DNA from: Euzebyella marina
GTDB taxonomy: Bacteria > Bacteroidota > Bacteroidia > Flavobacteriales > Flavobacteriaceae
Direction of reading: 5' to 3'
DNA: 64,000 nt
NCBI RefSeq assembly: GCF_014855515.1
Contig: NZ_JACYFK010000002.1
Coordinates: 310,001 to 374,000 of the forward strand
Below are positions 18,402 to 27,237 of the stretch, piece by piece. The position numbers and the translations under genes were made by a program. Below the pieces are notes generated by a model. The model made no database searches and was not told where the DNA came from. It saw nothing but the letters and a program-made list of their open reading frames with translations. The number at the start of each line of letters is the position of its first letter. Positions within the stretch are counted from its first letter, which is position 1.

Positions 18402-20177
18402 CTACCAACCCGGATTTTGCCCTAAATTGGGGTTTTGAGAAATTTCGGATAAAGGTATGGGCCACAAATAGTGCTTGTTCTCATCAAATTGCGGGGTTTC
18501 CCAAGCTGAATCACCATAAGGGTCGATGTAAGTTTTTCCAGAATCCGGGTCTACTGCGGTTTTAACGGTAGCACCTTCATACCTCGCTTCAGCGGCAGCA
18601 TCCCATAATATTCCTAAATCTTTCTGTCGAAAAAGGTCTCCCCGCTTCCATCTTATCAGGTCGTTATACCTAAATCCTTCCATAAATAATTCAACTCTTC
18701 TTTCTCTTCTAATTTCATTGATAAGTGGAGAAACACCACTACCAGCATATCGTGGGTCATCAGGTATATTGGTAAGTTCCAGATGCGGCATGCCAACCCT
18801 ATCACGTAAGGCATTAATCGTTATATCGAGATCTGATTGACTAATTGTTCCCAGTTCAGCTACTGCCTCTGCATAGTTTAACAGTGCTTCGGCTAAACGA
18901 AGGGTGATGGCCGGGGTCCAAGAGGTATTGTACGAACGATAGGCAGCTTCTACTTCATACACTTTGATGATATGATAACCTGTTGAACTTTTTTCTCCGC
19001 CCACCATACCCGTTAACCGAGGATATTCGAAATCGGCACTATTGCCAAAGTTGTAATATTCCCTATCGTCAGGGTGTAAAATAGTTTGTCTTAATCTTGG
19101 ATCACGGTTTTCAAATACGGTTTCTATACTTTCGTCACCCGCATACAATCCGGAAAGTGATATGGGTAGACCGTCAGTACAAAGATAATCTTCGACCATA
19201 CTTTTGGTCGCTCCCCCATTGTAGCCGCGCCAATAAGACATTACATGATTGGTAAATTGACCTGGATCATATTTTCTCCATAAGATTACCTCTGGGTTTC
19301 CGTCAAGGTCCAGTTGCCTGTGAAACGCATTGTAATCATGCTCTGTGTCACCGGTAGTATATAAAGAATACGGACCATTATCAATAAGTTCTTTGGCAGC
19401 TTCAGACGCTTCGGTCAACCACATTTCAACATTGCTTCCACCATGATATTTTTGCCAAGTACCTTCGTAGAGGCATATACGCGACTTCAGTAATAAAGCG
19501 GCCCAGCGATTAAGTCTACCATGATTACCGCCATCGCCCCATGATTCGGGTAAGTTTTGAGTGGCAAAATTTAAATCTTCAAGTACGTTTGCCATGACCT
19601 CATTTCGTGGGGTTCTGGCGCTGAATAGCTCTTCAGATGCAGTACTCAATTCCGTATCGATCCATGTGATATCTCCGAATTTGGAAACCTTATCCGCATA
19701 GAACCATGCTCTAAAAAGGCGGGCCTCACCTCTATATATATCTTTAATTTCTTCCGAAACGTTGGCCAAATCATAATTCTGCAAACCTATGTTTAAGGAG
19801 CGAATAAAGTTCCAGCCCTTGTATCCGTACAATTGCGCATTATCAGGTACGGTGTGTATTCCTGCCCGTAAAGTTCTGTAGCGGTCATGTCTATTATGCT
19901 GGGCCACTATATTGTCAGATGCTTCATCTAAGTACCATATACTTATGTTGTTGCTATCAAAACCATCGTCATGGGCCATCATAATAGGTACATTATCATC
20001 ATTTCTAGCCAAGTCGTAAAAATTGTTGTTATATACCTGTAAGTCGCTCTCTGTGTTCCAAAAGGTAGCGTCACTGACATTGTCAAGAGGAACACGCTCA
20101 AGGAAATCGTCGTTGCAGCCAACAAAAATGATAATGGTAGCTAACCACAGTACGTTTATTTTATTGATATTTTTCAT
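18402..20177 (-). CDS. SusD/RagB-family glycan-binding lipoprotein
   Basis: A 591-residue outer-membrane lipoprotein (lipobox IFVGC, Cys21) of the SusD/RagB family. The N-terminal part begins NDDFLERVPLDNVSD, typical for the family. TPR-like helices follow, and the C-terminus carries INEIRRERRVELFMEG and FRYNDLIRWKRG, the conserved SusD tail. It forms the lid and glycan-binding partner of the preceding TonB-dependent transporter, 18 bases upstream. Confidence 0.96.
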   Translation of the reverse strand: MKNINKINVLWLATIIIFVGCNDDFLERVPLDNVSDATFWNTESDLQVYNNNFYDLARNDDNVPIMMAHDDGFDSNNISIWYLDEASDNIVAQHNRHDRYRTLRAGIHTVPDNAQLYGYKGWNFIRSLNIGLQNYDLANVSEEIKDIYRGEARLFRAWFYADKVSKFGDITWIDTELSTASEELFSARTPRNEVMANVLEDLNFATQNLPESWGDGGNHGRLNRWAALLLKSRICLYEGTWQKYHGGSNVEMWLTEASEAAKELIDNGPYSLYTTGDTEHDYNAFHRQLDLDGNPEVILWRKYDPGQFTNHVMSYWRGYNGGATKSMVEDYLCTDGLPISLSGLYAGDESIETVFENRDPRLRQTILHPDDREYYNFGNSADFEYPRLTGMVGGEKSSTGYHIIKVYEVEAAYRSYNTSWTPAITLRLAEALLNYAEAVAELGTISQSDLDITINALRDRVGMPHLELTNIPDDPRYAGSGVSPLINEIRRERRVELFMEGFRYNDLIRWKRGDLFRQKDLGILWDAAAEARYEGATVKTAVDPDSGKTYIDPYGDSAWETPQFDENKHYLWPIPLSEISQNPNLGQNPGW

Positions 20178-20195
20178 AATGAGGTTTTACTGATA

Positions 20196-23100
20196 TTAGA
20201 AGGATGCATTGATGCCAAATGTGAATATTCTCTGTAGATAGTATTCTTGCGTAACCGTAAAAACGGATTCGGGGTCGAGAGGCTTGTGCATTTTGGTATA
20301 TTCCCACACATTCTGGCCGGCCAAAAATAGTTGAAATTTGCTCATGCCTAAATTGTCGAGAACGGTGGAAGGAAGGTCATAACTCAATGTGATGTTCTTA
20401 AGCCGTATATAGGCCGCATTTTGAACATACCTTGACTGAGGTACAATATTTCTCTTGTTCGATGTACCGACCAATGGCGCGGCAAAATAAGCATCACGGT
20501 TATCAGGGCTCCACGATTCGGTCAGATAGTACTTTTCGGTTACTCCTGAGTTGTTGGGGTAAAAAGCGTTCCAGTTACCATTACCAGGAAGATAATCTCT
20601 AAATAACCCTTGAAAAAATAGGTCTAATGACCAGTTTTTAAATTTAACATCGGGGTTGATACCAAAAGAGTACCGAGCTGTCGTGTTACCAATTACCCTT
20701 CTATCTCCTGGGTCGCTCAAGGTATTACTACCGCTATCAATCTTACCGTCACCGTTCAGATCGGCATACTGCATATCACCTACCATAAAATTGGGATCAA
20801 TGAATGCCTGATCGGGTGCAGCGTCAAGAGAGGCTTGGTCTTGAAAAACTCCTACAGTCTCATACCCCCATATCTCTCCTATCTTCTGACCGACATAATA
20901 TTCTGAAAGCGCCCCGGAAGGGTTTTCGTATTTCGTGATTTCAGATTGACTATCGGCCAACGCCAAGTTCAATCCCCATCTGCCATTTTCTCCAAAACTA
21001 TCTCTCCATGTAACAGATAGCTCCCAACCTTCATTTCTTAAATCTGCCGCATTTGTGGCAGGAGCAGATGTGCCCAATAGACCAGGGTAGTCGACTGACA
21101 TCAACATATCTTTTGTATCACGAATATAATAGTCGGCCGTGATGGCTAGTTTATTTTTGAAGAGGGCCAAATCAACACCGATATTTTTACTAACCACGGT
21201 CTCCCAAGTTAAACTAGGGCTCACAAGACCACCCGGACTAACATAAGGCGTTCTTCCTGAGCTCAAAATATAAGGGGAGGTATTTGAGTTTAGACTGGTT
21301 ATATATGGATAAAAAATGTCGTTTCCATTACTATCTTCTACTGATTGGTTACCCAATGCACCCCAAGACCCCCTGATTTTAAATTGGTCGAGCCATCCCG
21401 TAGCACCTTGCATAAACGGTTCTTCCGAGATGTTCCATCCAACTGAAAAAGATGGGAAAAATCCGAATCTATCTTCTTTCGGAAATCTTGAGGTTCCATC
21501 ATATCGTCCGTTAGCCTCAAAGAGGTACCTATCCTTAAAAATATAGTTGACCCTATAAAATCCACCTCTTAGTGAAATATCACTTTCATTGCCATTAGTG
21601 GTCTGTGCGCCAGTAGTCGCACTAATGTTAGTTATCAAAGGTGTAATTAGGGTTTGAGCTCTTGAAGAGAAAAATCTTCGATGCCCCCATTCCTGATTAA
21701 AACCGACCATTAGTTTTAAAAAATGATCTTTTTCAGTTTGATCGGCATTAAATTCATACTCTGCGTAAGAATTGAGAACATAATATTCGTTGCGATTATT
21801 AGATTCGAGAATATAGTCATTACCACTTAAGCCATTGGTTATGAAAGGGTCGGCATTCAAATCGGTACTTACTACCTCTATCTTGCTTGCAACTTCCTTA
21901 TCGTTTCTATTGAAGGTGTTGTATGAAAAATCACCCCTGATTTTGAGGCCCGTAGCAGGGGTCAATGTCAAACCTTGGGTCAACCACGTATCGCCTGTTA
22001 CAAATGTGTCTCTCCCACCATCTTCTAAGTATGGAAAAAATATAGTTCCACCGAAATATTTGCCGATGTATTGTTCGTAATCTGCACGATCACCAGGTGT
22101 TTGATAATATGGCAAATCTGGAAATTGTACAGGTGTAACCGCATTTACCCTTGCCACGGAATTGATGTTAACATCCCAATTATAGAAGTGTGGTTTATCG
22201 CTATTTTGTGCATTGAAAACAACTTTAGAATCTAAACTCATCCAATCGTTCACATTGTATTCTGTTTTCATCAAAACATTGTAGCGTTTGAATTTTTCGT
22301 TCTTATCGCTATTTTTTATATAGCCGTCTTTGCTTAGGTAGCCAAAAGAAACGTAGTAGGAAGCTTTCTCTGTCGCACCGCTTATACTGAAATCATACGT
22401 CTTTTGAGGAGCGAAATCAGCGATGGCCTTACTATTGTAATCATTATAGCCATAGTATCTAAGGTTGCCGTTAATTACGCCCCACTCATTTTCAGGTATC
22501 GGATTTTGAGAATACCTAAGAGTGCCGGCTTCATAATCCTCATCATATCTTGGCTGACCACTGGTTCTTATTTGAGCCTCGTTTAAATAGGTAACCAAAT
22601 CATATGGGTCGGTGACCGGGTCAATATTGAAAATGGGTTTTGCATACGATTGTTGTGTGCTAAAGTTGATGCTAGTCTTGCCTACGCGACCCTTTTTTGT
22701 TTCTACCAAGATGACCCCGAAGGCACCTCTGGCTCCATAAACGGCAGCAGCAGAAGCATCTTTAAGTACAGAAACGCTCTTAATATCGTTAGGATTGATT
22801 CTTTCCAAATCCATAGGTACCCCGTCAACCAATACCAATGGGCTACCTCCGTTAATCGATTCGAAACCTCTAATATTGAAATCGGCACCTTGGGTGGGAT
22901 CACCGTTTCGTATGGAAACATTTAAGTTAGGAACAACTCCCTGTAAGCCTTGCCCTGCTGAGGTAATAGGTCTGTTTTCTAGTCTTTCGGCATCAGCTAT
23001 ACCTACAGAGCCCGTTAAGTTTTTCTTCTTTTGAGTTCCGTATCCCACAACCACAACCTCCTCCAATTGACCGGCGTCGATAGATAGGCTTGCATCCACC

Positions 23101-23435
23101 GTTGAATTTCCACTTACTGGAAGTTCAGTGGTCTTATACCCTATATAACTGAAAACCAAAATATCGTTTGCGGAAGCTTGAATTACATAGTTTCCGTCAA
23201 AGTCGGAGACTGTACCCGTATTCGTTCCTTTTACTACAATCGTTGCCCCTGGCAAGGGTATCCCATCAGAATCTGTTACAGTACCTGTCACTTCTGATTG
23301 AAAAGCATAAGTCGCTTTTAAGAGAGCACGGTATGGTGTCGAACCTACCGCTCCTACTTCTGAAATTACTGTCAGGAAAAGTAATGCAAATAACCATGAC
23401 ATTCTCGAAGTATTACTTCGCAAAAGGTTTTTCAT
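20196..23435 (-). CDS. SusC/RagA-family TonB-linked outer-membrane transporter
   Basis: A 1079-residue TonB-dependent receptor. After a signal peptide (MKNLLRSNTSRMSWLFALLF...) comes a carboxypeptidase-D-regulatory-like domain (GTVTDSDGIPLPGATIVVKG), a TonB box region with VVVGYGTQKK, the plug (about 115-235) and a 22-strand barrel. The frame is open to 23507, but ATG 23435 gives a clean signal peptide and is chosen. It is the first gene of a susC-susD-lyase operon. Upstream are a leader stem-loop (23479-23504) and a LacI-type palindrome (23557-23572). It imports oligosaccharides in partnership with SusD. Confidence 0.96.
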   Translation of the reverse strand: MKNLLRSNTSRMSWLFALLFLTVISEVGAVGSTPYRALLKATYAFQSEVTGTVTDSDGIPLPGATIVVKGTNTGTVSDFDGNYVIQASANDILVFSYIGYKTTELPVSGNSTVDASLSIDAGQLEEVVVVGYGTQKKKNLTGSVGIADAERLENRPITSAGQGLQGVVPNLNVSIRNGDPTQGADFNIRGFESINGGSPLVLVDGVPMDLERINPNDIKSVSVLKDASAAAVYGARGAFGVILVETKKGRVGKTSINFSTQQSYAKPIFNIDPVTDPYDLVTYLNEAQIRTSGQPRYDEDYEAGTLRYSQNPIPENEWGVINGNLRYYGYNDYNSKAIADFAPQKTYDFSISGATEKASYYVSFGYLSKDGYIKNSDKNEKFKRYNVLMKTEYNVNDWMSLDSKVVFNAQNSDKPHFYNWDVNINSVARVNAVTPVQFPDLPYYQTPGDRADYEQYIGKYFGGTIFFPYLEDGGRDTFVTGDTWLTQGLTLTPATGLKIRGDFSYNTFNRNDKEVASKIEVVSTDLNADPFITNGLSGNDYILESNNRNEYYVLNSYAEYEFNADQTEKDHFLKLMVGFNQEWGHRRFFSSRAQTLITPLITNISATTGAQTTNGNESDISLRGGFYRVNYIFKDRYLFEANGRYDGTSRFPKEDRFGFFPSFSVGWNISEEPFMQGATGWLDQFKIRGSWGALGNQSVEDSNGNDIFYPYITSLNSNTSPYILSSGRTPYVSPGGLVSPSLTWETVVSKNIGVDLALFKNKLAITADYYIRDTKDMLMSVDYPGLLGTSAPATNAADLRNEGWELSVTWRDSFGENGRWGLNLALADSQSEITKYENPSGALSEYYVGQKIGEIWGYETVGVFQDQASLDAAPDQAFIDPNFMVGDMQYADLNGDGKIDSGSNTLSDPGDRRVIGNTTARYSFGINPDVKFKNWSLDLFFQGLFRDYLPGNGNWNAFYPNNSGVTEKYYLTESWSPDNRDAYFAAPLVGTSNKRNIVPQSRYVQNAAYIRLKNITLSYDLPSTVLDNLGMSKFQLFLAGQNVWEYTKMHKPLDPESVFTVTQEYYLQRIFTFGINASF

Positions 23436-23478
23436 TTTTTCGGTTTTGGTGATTATTAAGAGTATAACTGCGTACGAA

Positions 23479-23504
23479 TCATCTCTCATTTTTAGGAGAG
23501 ATGA
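23479..23504 (-). promoter_or_regulatory. Stem-loop in susC leader
   Basis: TCATCTCTC (23479-23487) and GAGAGATGA (23496-23504) are perfect 9-base complements with an 8-base loop, 44-69 bases upstream of the susC start. No T-run follows on the minus strand. It may be a leader RNA structure or a protein site; this is inference from symmetry. Confidence 0.45.
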
Positions 23505-23556
23505 CAAAATGTTTAATCGATTACACTACTATCGGGGGTTCTTACAGTTTACAATA

Positions 23557-23572
23557 GCGAAAACGATTTCGC
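23557..23572. promoter_or_regulatory. LacI-type operator upstream of susC
   Basis: GCGAAAACGATTTCGC has perfect GCGAAA/TTTCGC arms around a central CG, the layout of LacI/PurR-family operators (AAnCGnTT core). It lies 122-137 bases upstream of the susC start. No LacI-family gene is in the window, so the regulator would be encoded elsewhere. Confidence 0.55.
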
Positions 23573-23854
23573 ACAAACTGATGTTTCGAATATATAAATA
23601 ATTTCGTTTGAAATTATAATTATGATAATTTTTAAATACTTTTTTTAAAAAGAATTAAAAGAACTGGAATTGCTCTAATAATTTACCCTACTTGATATGG
23701 GATAGGACATCCAAAAAAACGTAAACAGGGAAAGAAGTGTTTTGTAATATTATTATTGATTATCATCTCTTTTTCAAAAATACCAAAAGGTATGATGGTT
23801 TCCATAATCTGTCAGTCAGACTTATACCATGGTTAAAGTACAACACATTTATAT

Positions 23855-23892
23855 AAAAAGAAAACGGCTGAATACCCAGCCGTTTTCTTTTT
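23855..23892 (-). terminator. Rho-independent terminator
   Basis: A strong stem (AAAAAGAAAACGGCTG against its complement, loop AATACC) followed by T-rich sequence on the minus strand lies 29 bases beyond the stop of the 69-residue gene at 23921-24130. The A-rich left arm would let it act in both directions. Confidence 0.88.
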
Positions 23893-23920
23893 AATTGTTA
23901 TTTAAAATTTTGCCGATTAA

Positions 23921-24130
23921 CTATTTATTCAAGCGTTTCTCAATCTTGCGCTTGATAACGGTTAATCGCTTCATAAGGTCCATAAGGGCCTCGTCTTTTG
24001 TTTTTTTATAGATTTCGTTGATGGAAAGAATTAGTTCTTTGGCCTCACGAGATGCGTTAATTCTATCACTAGTGGTCATGCCAGACCATTTTCTGTTTTC
24101 AAAATCTGCGGCTCTATTAAGCAAGTCCAT
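23921..24130 (-). CDS. Small conserved-looking helical protein (69 residues)
   Basis: The product is short, charged and predicted helical throughout, beginning MDLLNRAADFENRKW and ending KRKIEKRLNK; no signal peptide or membrane segment is seen. It has its own ATG start, a strong terminator 29 bases downstream and a 278-base upstream gap, so it looks like an independent transcription unit. I do not recognise the family. It could be a small DNA- or RNA-binding or adaptor protein. Confidence 0.65.
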   Translation of the reverse strand: MDLLNRAADFENRKWSGMTTSDRINASREAKELILSINEIYKKTKDEALMDLMKRLTVIKRKIEKRLNK

Positions 24131-24362
24131 ATTGTATCAATTTAGTAAAAAACACCTTAAAAAAGTGTTGTTGGCAACTGATTTGCAAGTTACAAATAGA
24201 GTTTTTTCTGCATAAATGGTTTAACAAATGTTTAAATATTAAGATTATAAAATTGTTGATTTGAGGTTCCTGAAAACGATGAAGAGATAGGGTGGGATTA
24301 TACGATTGGTCGAAAAAAATGTGAGAACCCCGAAGTAAAATTTATCGAATGTACATAATTCG

Positions 24363-24370
24363 TAGATTTG
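24363..24370 (+). promoter_or_regulatory. TAnnTTTG promoter element of dihaem lipoprotein gene
   Basis: TAGATTTG is an exact match to the Bacteroidota -7 consensus, 38 bases upstream of the ATG at 24409. A clear -33 TTG is not seen at the usual distance. Confidence 0.5.
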
Positions 24371-24408
24371 GTAGTATTCTGGCTATCAACTGAACAAAAA
24401 AAGTTAAG

Positions 24409-25869
24409 ATGGAGTTTAGGAGTTTCAAATGGATTGTTATCGGTTCTTTAATACTAGGAATATGTGCATGTTCCAGTGATAATGCAAGTGATCCAGAACC
24501 AACTCCAAACCCTGAGTCGCCAACACCGGAACCGGAGCCAGAAAACCCATTATTGGAGGTAAACGCAATTCCTCCTTCGACACAACGCCCCGGGGACCCA
24601 GAGATAGGTTATCAGTATTTGATTTCAGGAGAATATATGAGCTCCGGAGTGCCCTATTCTGCTTATATCAACGGATATGGAGAAGATAATAGAAATCTTC
24701 TAAACAGAATTGGAGATAATAGCAAACTACCCCATGATTTCACCGCTGCCACAGCATCTAATGGGGTTCGTATCGTTTCACCCAATTGTATGTCTTGCCA
24801 CTCAGGTTTTCTAGACGATAAGCTGATTGTAGGTTTGGGCAACCATAGTGCTGATTTTACGATGAACAGAGCGGATGATATCGCTTTAGTGAGTACCGGA
24901 ATTTCATTTGTTTATGGTCAAAATAGTGATGAATGGGATGCCTATGACCAATTTAGAAAGGGAATTATGGCTATCGGTCCGGCAACGGTGACGGATGTAG
25001 TAGGTGTGAATCCCGCAGACCGGATTACTCAGGTTTTGATTTCCCATAGGGATAAAAATACTTTGGAGTGGTCTGATGAGCCGTTGATAGCTTTAGATGA
25101 TGAGGTGATCCCCACAGATGTGCCAGCTTGGTGGCTTTTAAGGAAAAAAAACGCCATGTTCTACCACGCCTTGGGCCGAAAAGATTTTTGCAAATCATTT
25201 ATTGGTTCTTCGTTATTGACGTTGACCGAAATGGATAAGGCTGTAGAGGTAGATTCAAAAATGCCAGATGTTCTGGCTTACATCGAGAGTTTAGAACCAC
25301 CTGTTTATCCTTATTCTATAAATACAAATTTGACCCAGCAAGGCAAATTGGTCTTCGAAGAACACTGTGTAAAATGCCATGGTAGTTACGGCGAAGATGA
25401 ATCGTATCCAAATCTACTGGTAGCTTTGGCGACTATCGGTACAGACCCTGCCCTTTCAGATAGGTATTCTGAAAATTCAGCACTGAACGATTATTTTTTC
25501 GACTGGTTCAACACCGGTTGGTTCGGCAGTGGCGATAATGCCTTGATGCTTATGGCAGAAGGCGGTTACATTGCGCCTCCGCTGGATGGTGTTTGGGCTA
25601 CGGCTCCTTATTTTCATAATGGTTCGGTACCCACTATTGCAGATGTTCTAAATAGTACCGAAAGGCCAAAATATTGGAAGCGTAGTTTTGAATCGACTGA
25701 TTACGATTCGGATAACCTTGGATGGAACTACTCCGAAGAGAGTGGGAATACGGACAAATACACTTATGACACAACGCTTAAAGGTTATGGCAATGAAGGC
25801 CATACTTTTGGAGATATTCTTACCGATTCTGAACGAGAGGCCTTGCTCGAGTATTTGAAAACCTTATGA
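24409..25869 (+). CDS. Dihaem c-type cytochrome lipoprotein, RoxA-like
   Basis: A 486-residue exported protein with lipobox ICAC (Cys21) and a Pro/Glu-rich tether to about residue 48. Two haem c motifs are visible: CMSCH (127-131) and CVKCH (320-324). The sequence VPAWWLLRKKNAMFYH and the C-terminal APYFHNGSVPTIADVL resemble the RoxA/rubber-oxygenase-like dihaem family, related to MauG and bacterial cytochrome c peroxidases. It is shorter than RoxA itself. Members include oxygenases and peroxidases; which applies here is open. It is probably single-gene, with its own promoter. Confidence 0.82.
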   Translation: MEFRSFKWIVIGSLILGICACSSDNASDPEPTPNPESPTPEPEPENPLLEVNAIPPSTQRPGDPEIGYQYLISGEYMSSGVPYSAYINGYGEDNRNLLNRIGDNSKLPHDFTAATASNGVRIVSPNCMSCHSGFLDDKLIVGLGNHSADFTMNRADDIALVSTGISFVYGQNSDEWDAYDQFRKGIMAIGPATVTDVVGVNPADRITQVLISHRDKNTLEWSDEPLIALDDEVIPTDVPAWWLLRKKNAMFYHALGRKDFCKSFIGSSLLTLTEMDKAVEVDSKMPDVLAYIESLEPPVYPYSINTNLTQQGKLVFEEHCVKCHGSYGEDESYPNLLVALATIGTDPALSDRYSENSALNDYFFDWFNTGWFGSGDNALMLMAEGGYIAPPLDGVWATAPYFHNGSVPTIADVLNSTERPKYWKRSFESTDYDSDNLGWNYSEESGNTDKYTYDTTLKGYGNEGHTFGDILTDSEREALLEYLKTL

Positions 25870-25877
25870 CAAAAAAA

Positions 25878-25894
25878 TCGCTTTGATCAAGCGA
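25878..25894 (+). terminator. Weak hairpin after the dihaem gene
   Basis: TCGCTT and AAGCGA form a 6-base stem with loop TGATC, 8 bases after the stop codon. It lacks a T-run, so termination is uncertain. Confidence 0.3.
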
Positions 25895-26029
25895 GCTTTA
25901 AACAGTCTTTGTACTTAACATCCAGAAAGTTAAAAATTTTATAAATAAAAGGTTAGGTAGCAATTGTGTGTAACAAGCTATGGCTTTGGTCGTCTCTTTT
26001 GTATAAGTCAATCAAAAAATATTATAGTC

Positions 26030-26146
26030 ATGAAAAGTTTACATCCTCATTTAAAAAGGCCTCGGGTTTATTACACAATTGGTTTCGGTTGGAATACCGA
26101 TTATTGGTATGATAAGAAGACAACGAAACCAATAAAAAAGGACTAA
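26030..26146 (+). CDS. Micro-ORF, 38 residues, basic and aromatic
   Basis: ATG 26030 opens a 38-codon frame beginning MKSLHPHLKRPRVYYTIG and ending KPIKKD. It is rich in Lys/Arg and Tyr/Trp and has no signal peptide or membrane segment. It lies in an otherwise empty gap of 520 bases, followed 55 bases later by a second micro-ORF and a strong terminator. That layout suggests a short transcribed unit. I recognise no family; coding status is unproven. Confidence 0.4.
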   Translation: MKSLHPHLKRPRVYYTIGFGWNTDYWYDKKTTKPIKKD

Positions 26147-26201
26147 TCAGGTCATCAAAAAAAAAATCATCAATCACAATCATCATTTAAAACGAATCAT
26201 C

Positions 26202-26315
26202 ATGAAAGCATCATCAAGAAAAACTGTTACAGAATCAAAAACATTTAATTATTTCTCCAGTTTAAGAAATAGTAAAAGAGTTCAATGGGCAGAGTATCGT
26301 AACTATAACCGATAG
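26202..26315 (+). CDS. Micro-ORF, 37 residues, Ser/Arg-rich
   Basis: ATG 26202 opens a 37-codon frame beginning MKASSRKTVTESKTFNYF and ending YRNYNR. It is basic with several aromatics, like its upstream neighbour, but the two are not clearly homologous. A terminator hairpin starts 25 bases after the stop (26340-26363), as expected for the last ORF of a transcript. The upstream 40 bases are a CAT/ATC-rich low-complexity tract. No family recognised. Confidence 0.4.
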   Translation: MKASSRKTVTESKTFNYFSSLRNSKRVQWAEYRNYNR

Positions 26316-26339
26316 AAAAATAACCTATTAAAACAAACA

Positions 26340-26363
26340 GGCCCTGCTAAATCTAGCAGGGCC
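26340..26363. terminator. Bidirectional terminator
   Basis: GGCCCTGCTA and TAGCAGGGCC form a perfect 10-base stem with loop AATC, flanked by A-rich and T-rich sequence. It lies between the plus-strand micro-ORFs and the convergent lipoprotein gene ending at 26389. Confidence 0.88.
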
Positions 26364-26388
26364 CGTTTATTTATAAATCTGGTATTTA

Positions 26389-27237
26389 TTAATCTTTTAA
26401 CGAGATTTCTTCTTCCGTACCATCAGGGTAAGTAAGCATTGCTATATCATCGCAAGTACTGTCACCAAAGTCAACTGAGACCTCAAGCCCGTTTTTGCTC
26501 AAGGCCATAACTCCTTCACCAAAATACTCACATCCGAACTTAATTTCCATTAAATCGGTGATGTCAACGATATAGGTGTTTCCATCAGATTTTAATATCC
26601 ATTCCCCATCTAAGGTAACGGCACCGTCACTAAAATCTTCACCAAATACGATGGCCATTGTTTTTTCGCCTTCCTCTGAAACTTCGGAACCATCGGCTAG
26701 AACAATTTCCATTTTGCTATCAACGGTCCAACTGATTGATTGACTTTCCTCAGAACTGTTGACCTTAAAACTTCTGGTACCATCAATAGACGTATTGCCT
26801 ACTATCAGTTGGTCATAAGTTATTACAAAAGCATATGAATCGTTATCGCCACCATATGCTACACTTAAAACGCCATCTAGAACTTCACCGCCATCTTCAA
26901 TACTACAGCTATCGAAGGTTAAGGTAAAGCCCGTTTCGGAATACTCAGCAACATAGCACGTTTCTTCAGTTTTTGCAGTTGTGCCCGATTGTTCATTGTC
27001 ATAAAGCTCAGAAACCAATTGGTCGGCTACACTGGCAACGTTATCAGTTTCGATTATTGTCTTTAATTCTGTTTGAGACACTTTAGCGTCTTCGGTGTAT
27101 TCTAAATCATTATTTCCGTCATCGCTACAGCTGAAAAGGATAAGAGCAAAGGCAGAAAGGCCCAGAAATCTTCTGGTGTTCGCAATTAAGTAACACATAT
27201 TCAAAAATTTAGGTTTATGCTCTATGAACGGAAGCAT
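26389..27237 (-). CDS. Acidic lipoprotein of unknown function
   Basis: A 282-residue protein (269 if ATG 27198 is used, MCYLIANTRRF). Both starts feed the same lipoprotein signal ending LILFSC, followed by an Asp/Glu-rich tether. The mature part is acidic and strand-rich with short Cys-containing segments (CYVAEY, FDSCSI, FGCEYF, DSTCDD), four Cys that could form two disulfides. It resembles no family I can name; the repeated small beta segments suggest a beta-barrel or sandwich. It is divergent from the GntR regulator, with 213 bases between starts, so a regulatory link is possible. Confidence 0.75.
   Translation of the reverse strand: MLPFIEHKPKFLNMCYLIANTRRFLGLSAFALILFSCSDDGNNDLEYTEDAKVSQTELKTIIETDNVASVADQLVSELYDNEQSGTTAKTEETCYVAEYSETGFTLTFDSCSIEDGGEVLDGVLSVAYGGDNDSYAFVITYDQLIVGNTSIDGTRSFKVNSSEESQSISWTVDSKMEIVLADGSEVSEEGEKTMAIVFGEDFSDGAVTLDGEWILKSDGNTYIVDITDLMEIKFGCEYFGEGVMALSKNGLEVSVDFGDSTCDDIAMLTYPDGTEEEISLKD

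Larger units (their letters stand above)
23436..23854. other. Upstream regulatory region of the SusC/SusD operon
   Basis: This A/T-rich gap of about 420 bases carries the leader hairpin (23479-23504), the LacI-like palindrome (23557-23572) and, further out, no convincing gene. A 40-codon minus-strand ORF at 23683-23805 has no supporting features. No exact TAnnTTTG is present near susC. Confidence 0.5.

Noticed and set aside
23436-23507. N-terminal extension of SusC
   Set aside because: The added residues precede a complete signal peptide and would overlap the leader hairpin; ATG 23435 is sufficient.
23683-23805. Minus-strand 40-codon ORF upstream of susC
   Set aside because: No conserved pattern, no terminator or promoter of its own, and composition looks random for an A/T-rich gap.
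26160-26210. CAT/ATC-rich tract as a CRISPR or satellite repeat
   Set aside because: The repeats are short, irregular and lack spacers; it is low-complexity leader sequence.
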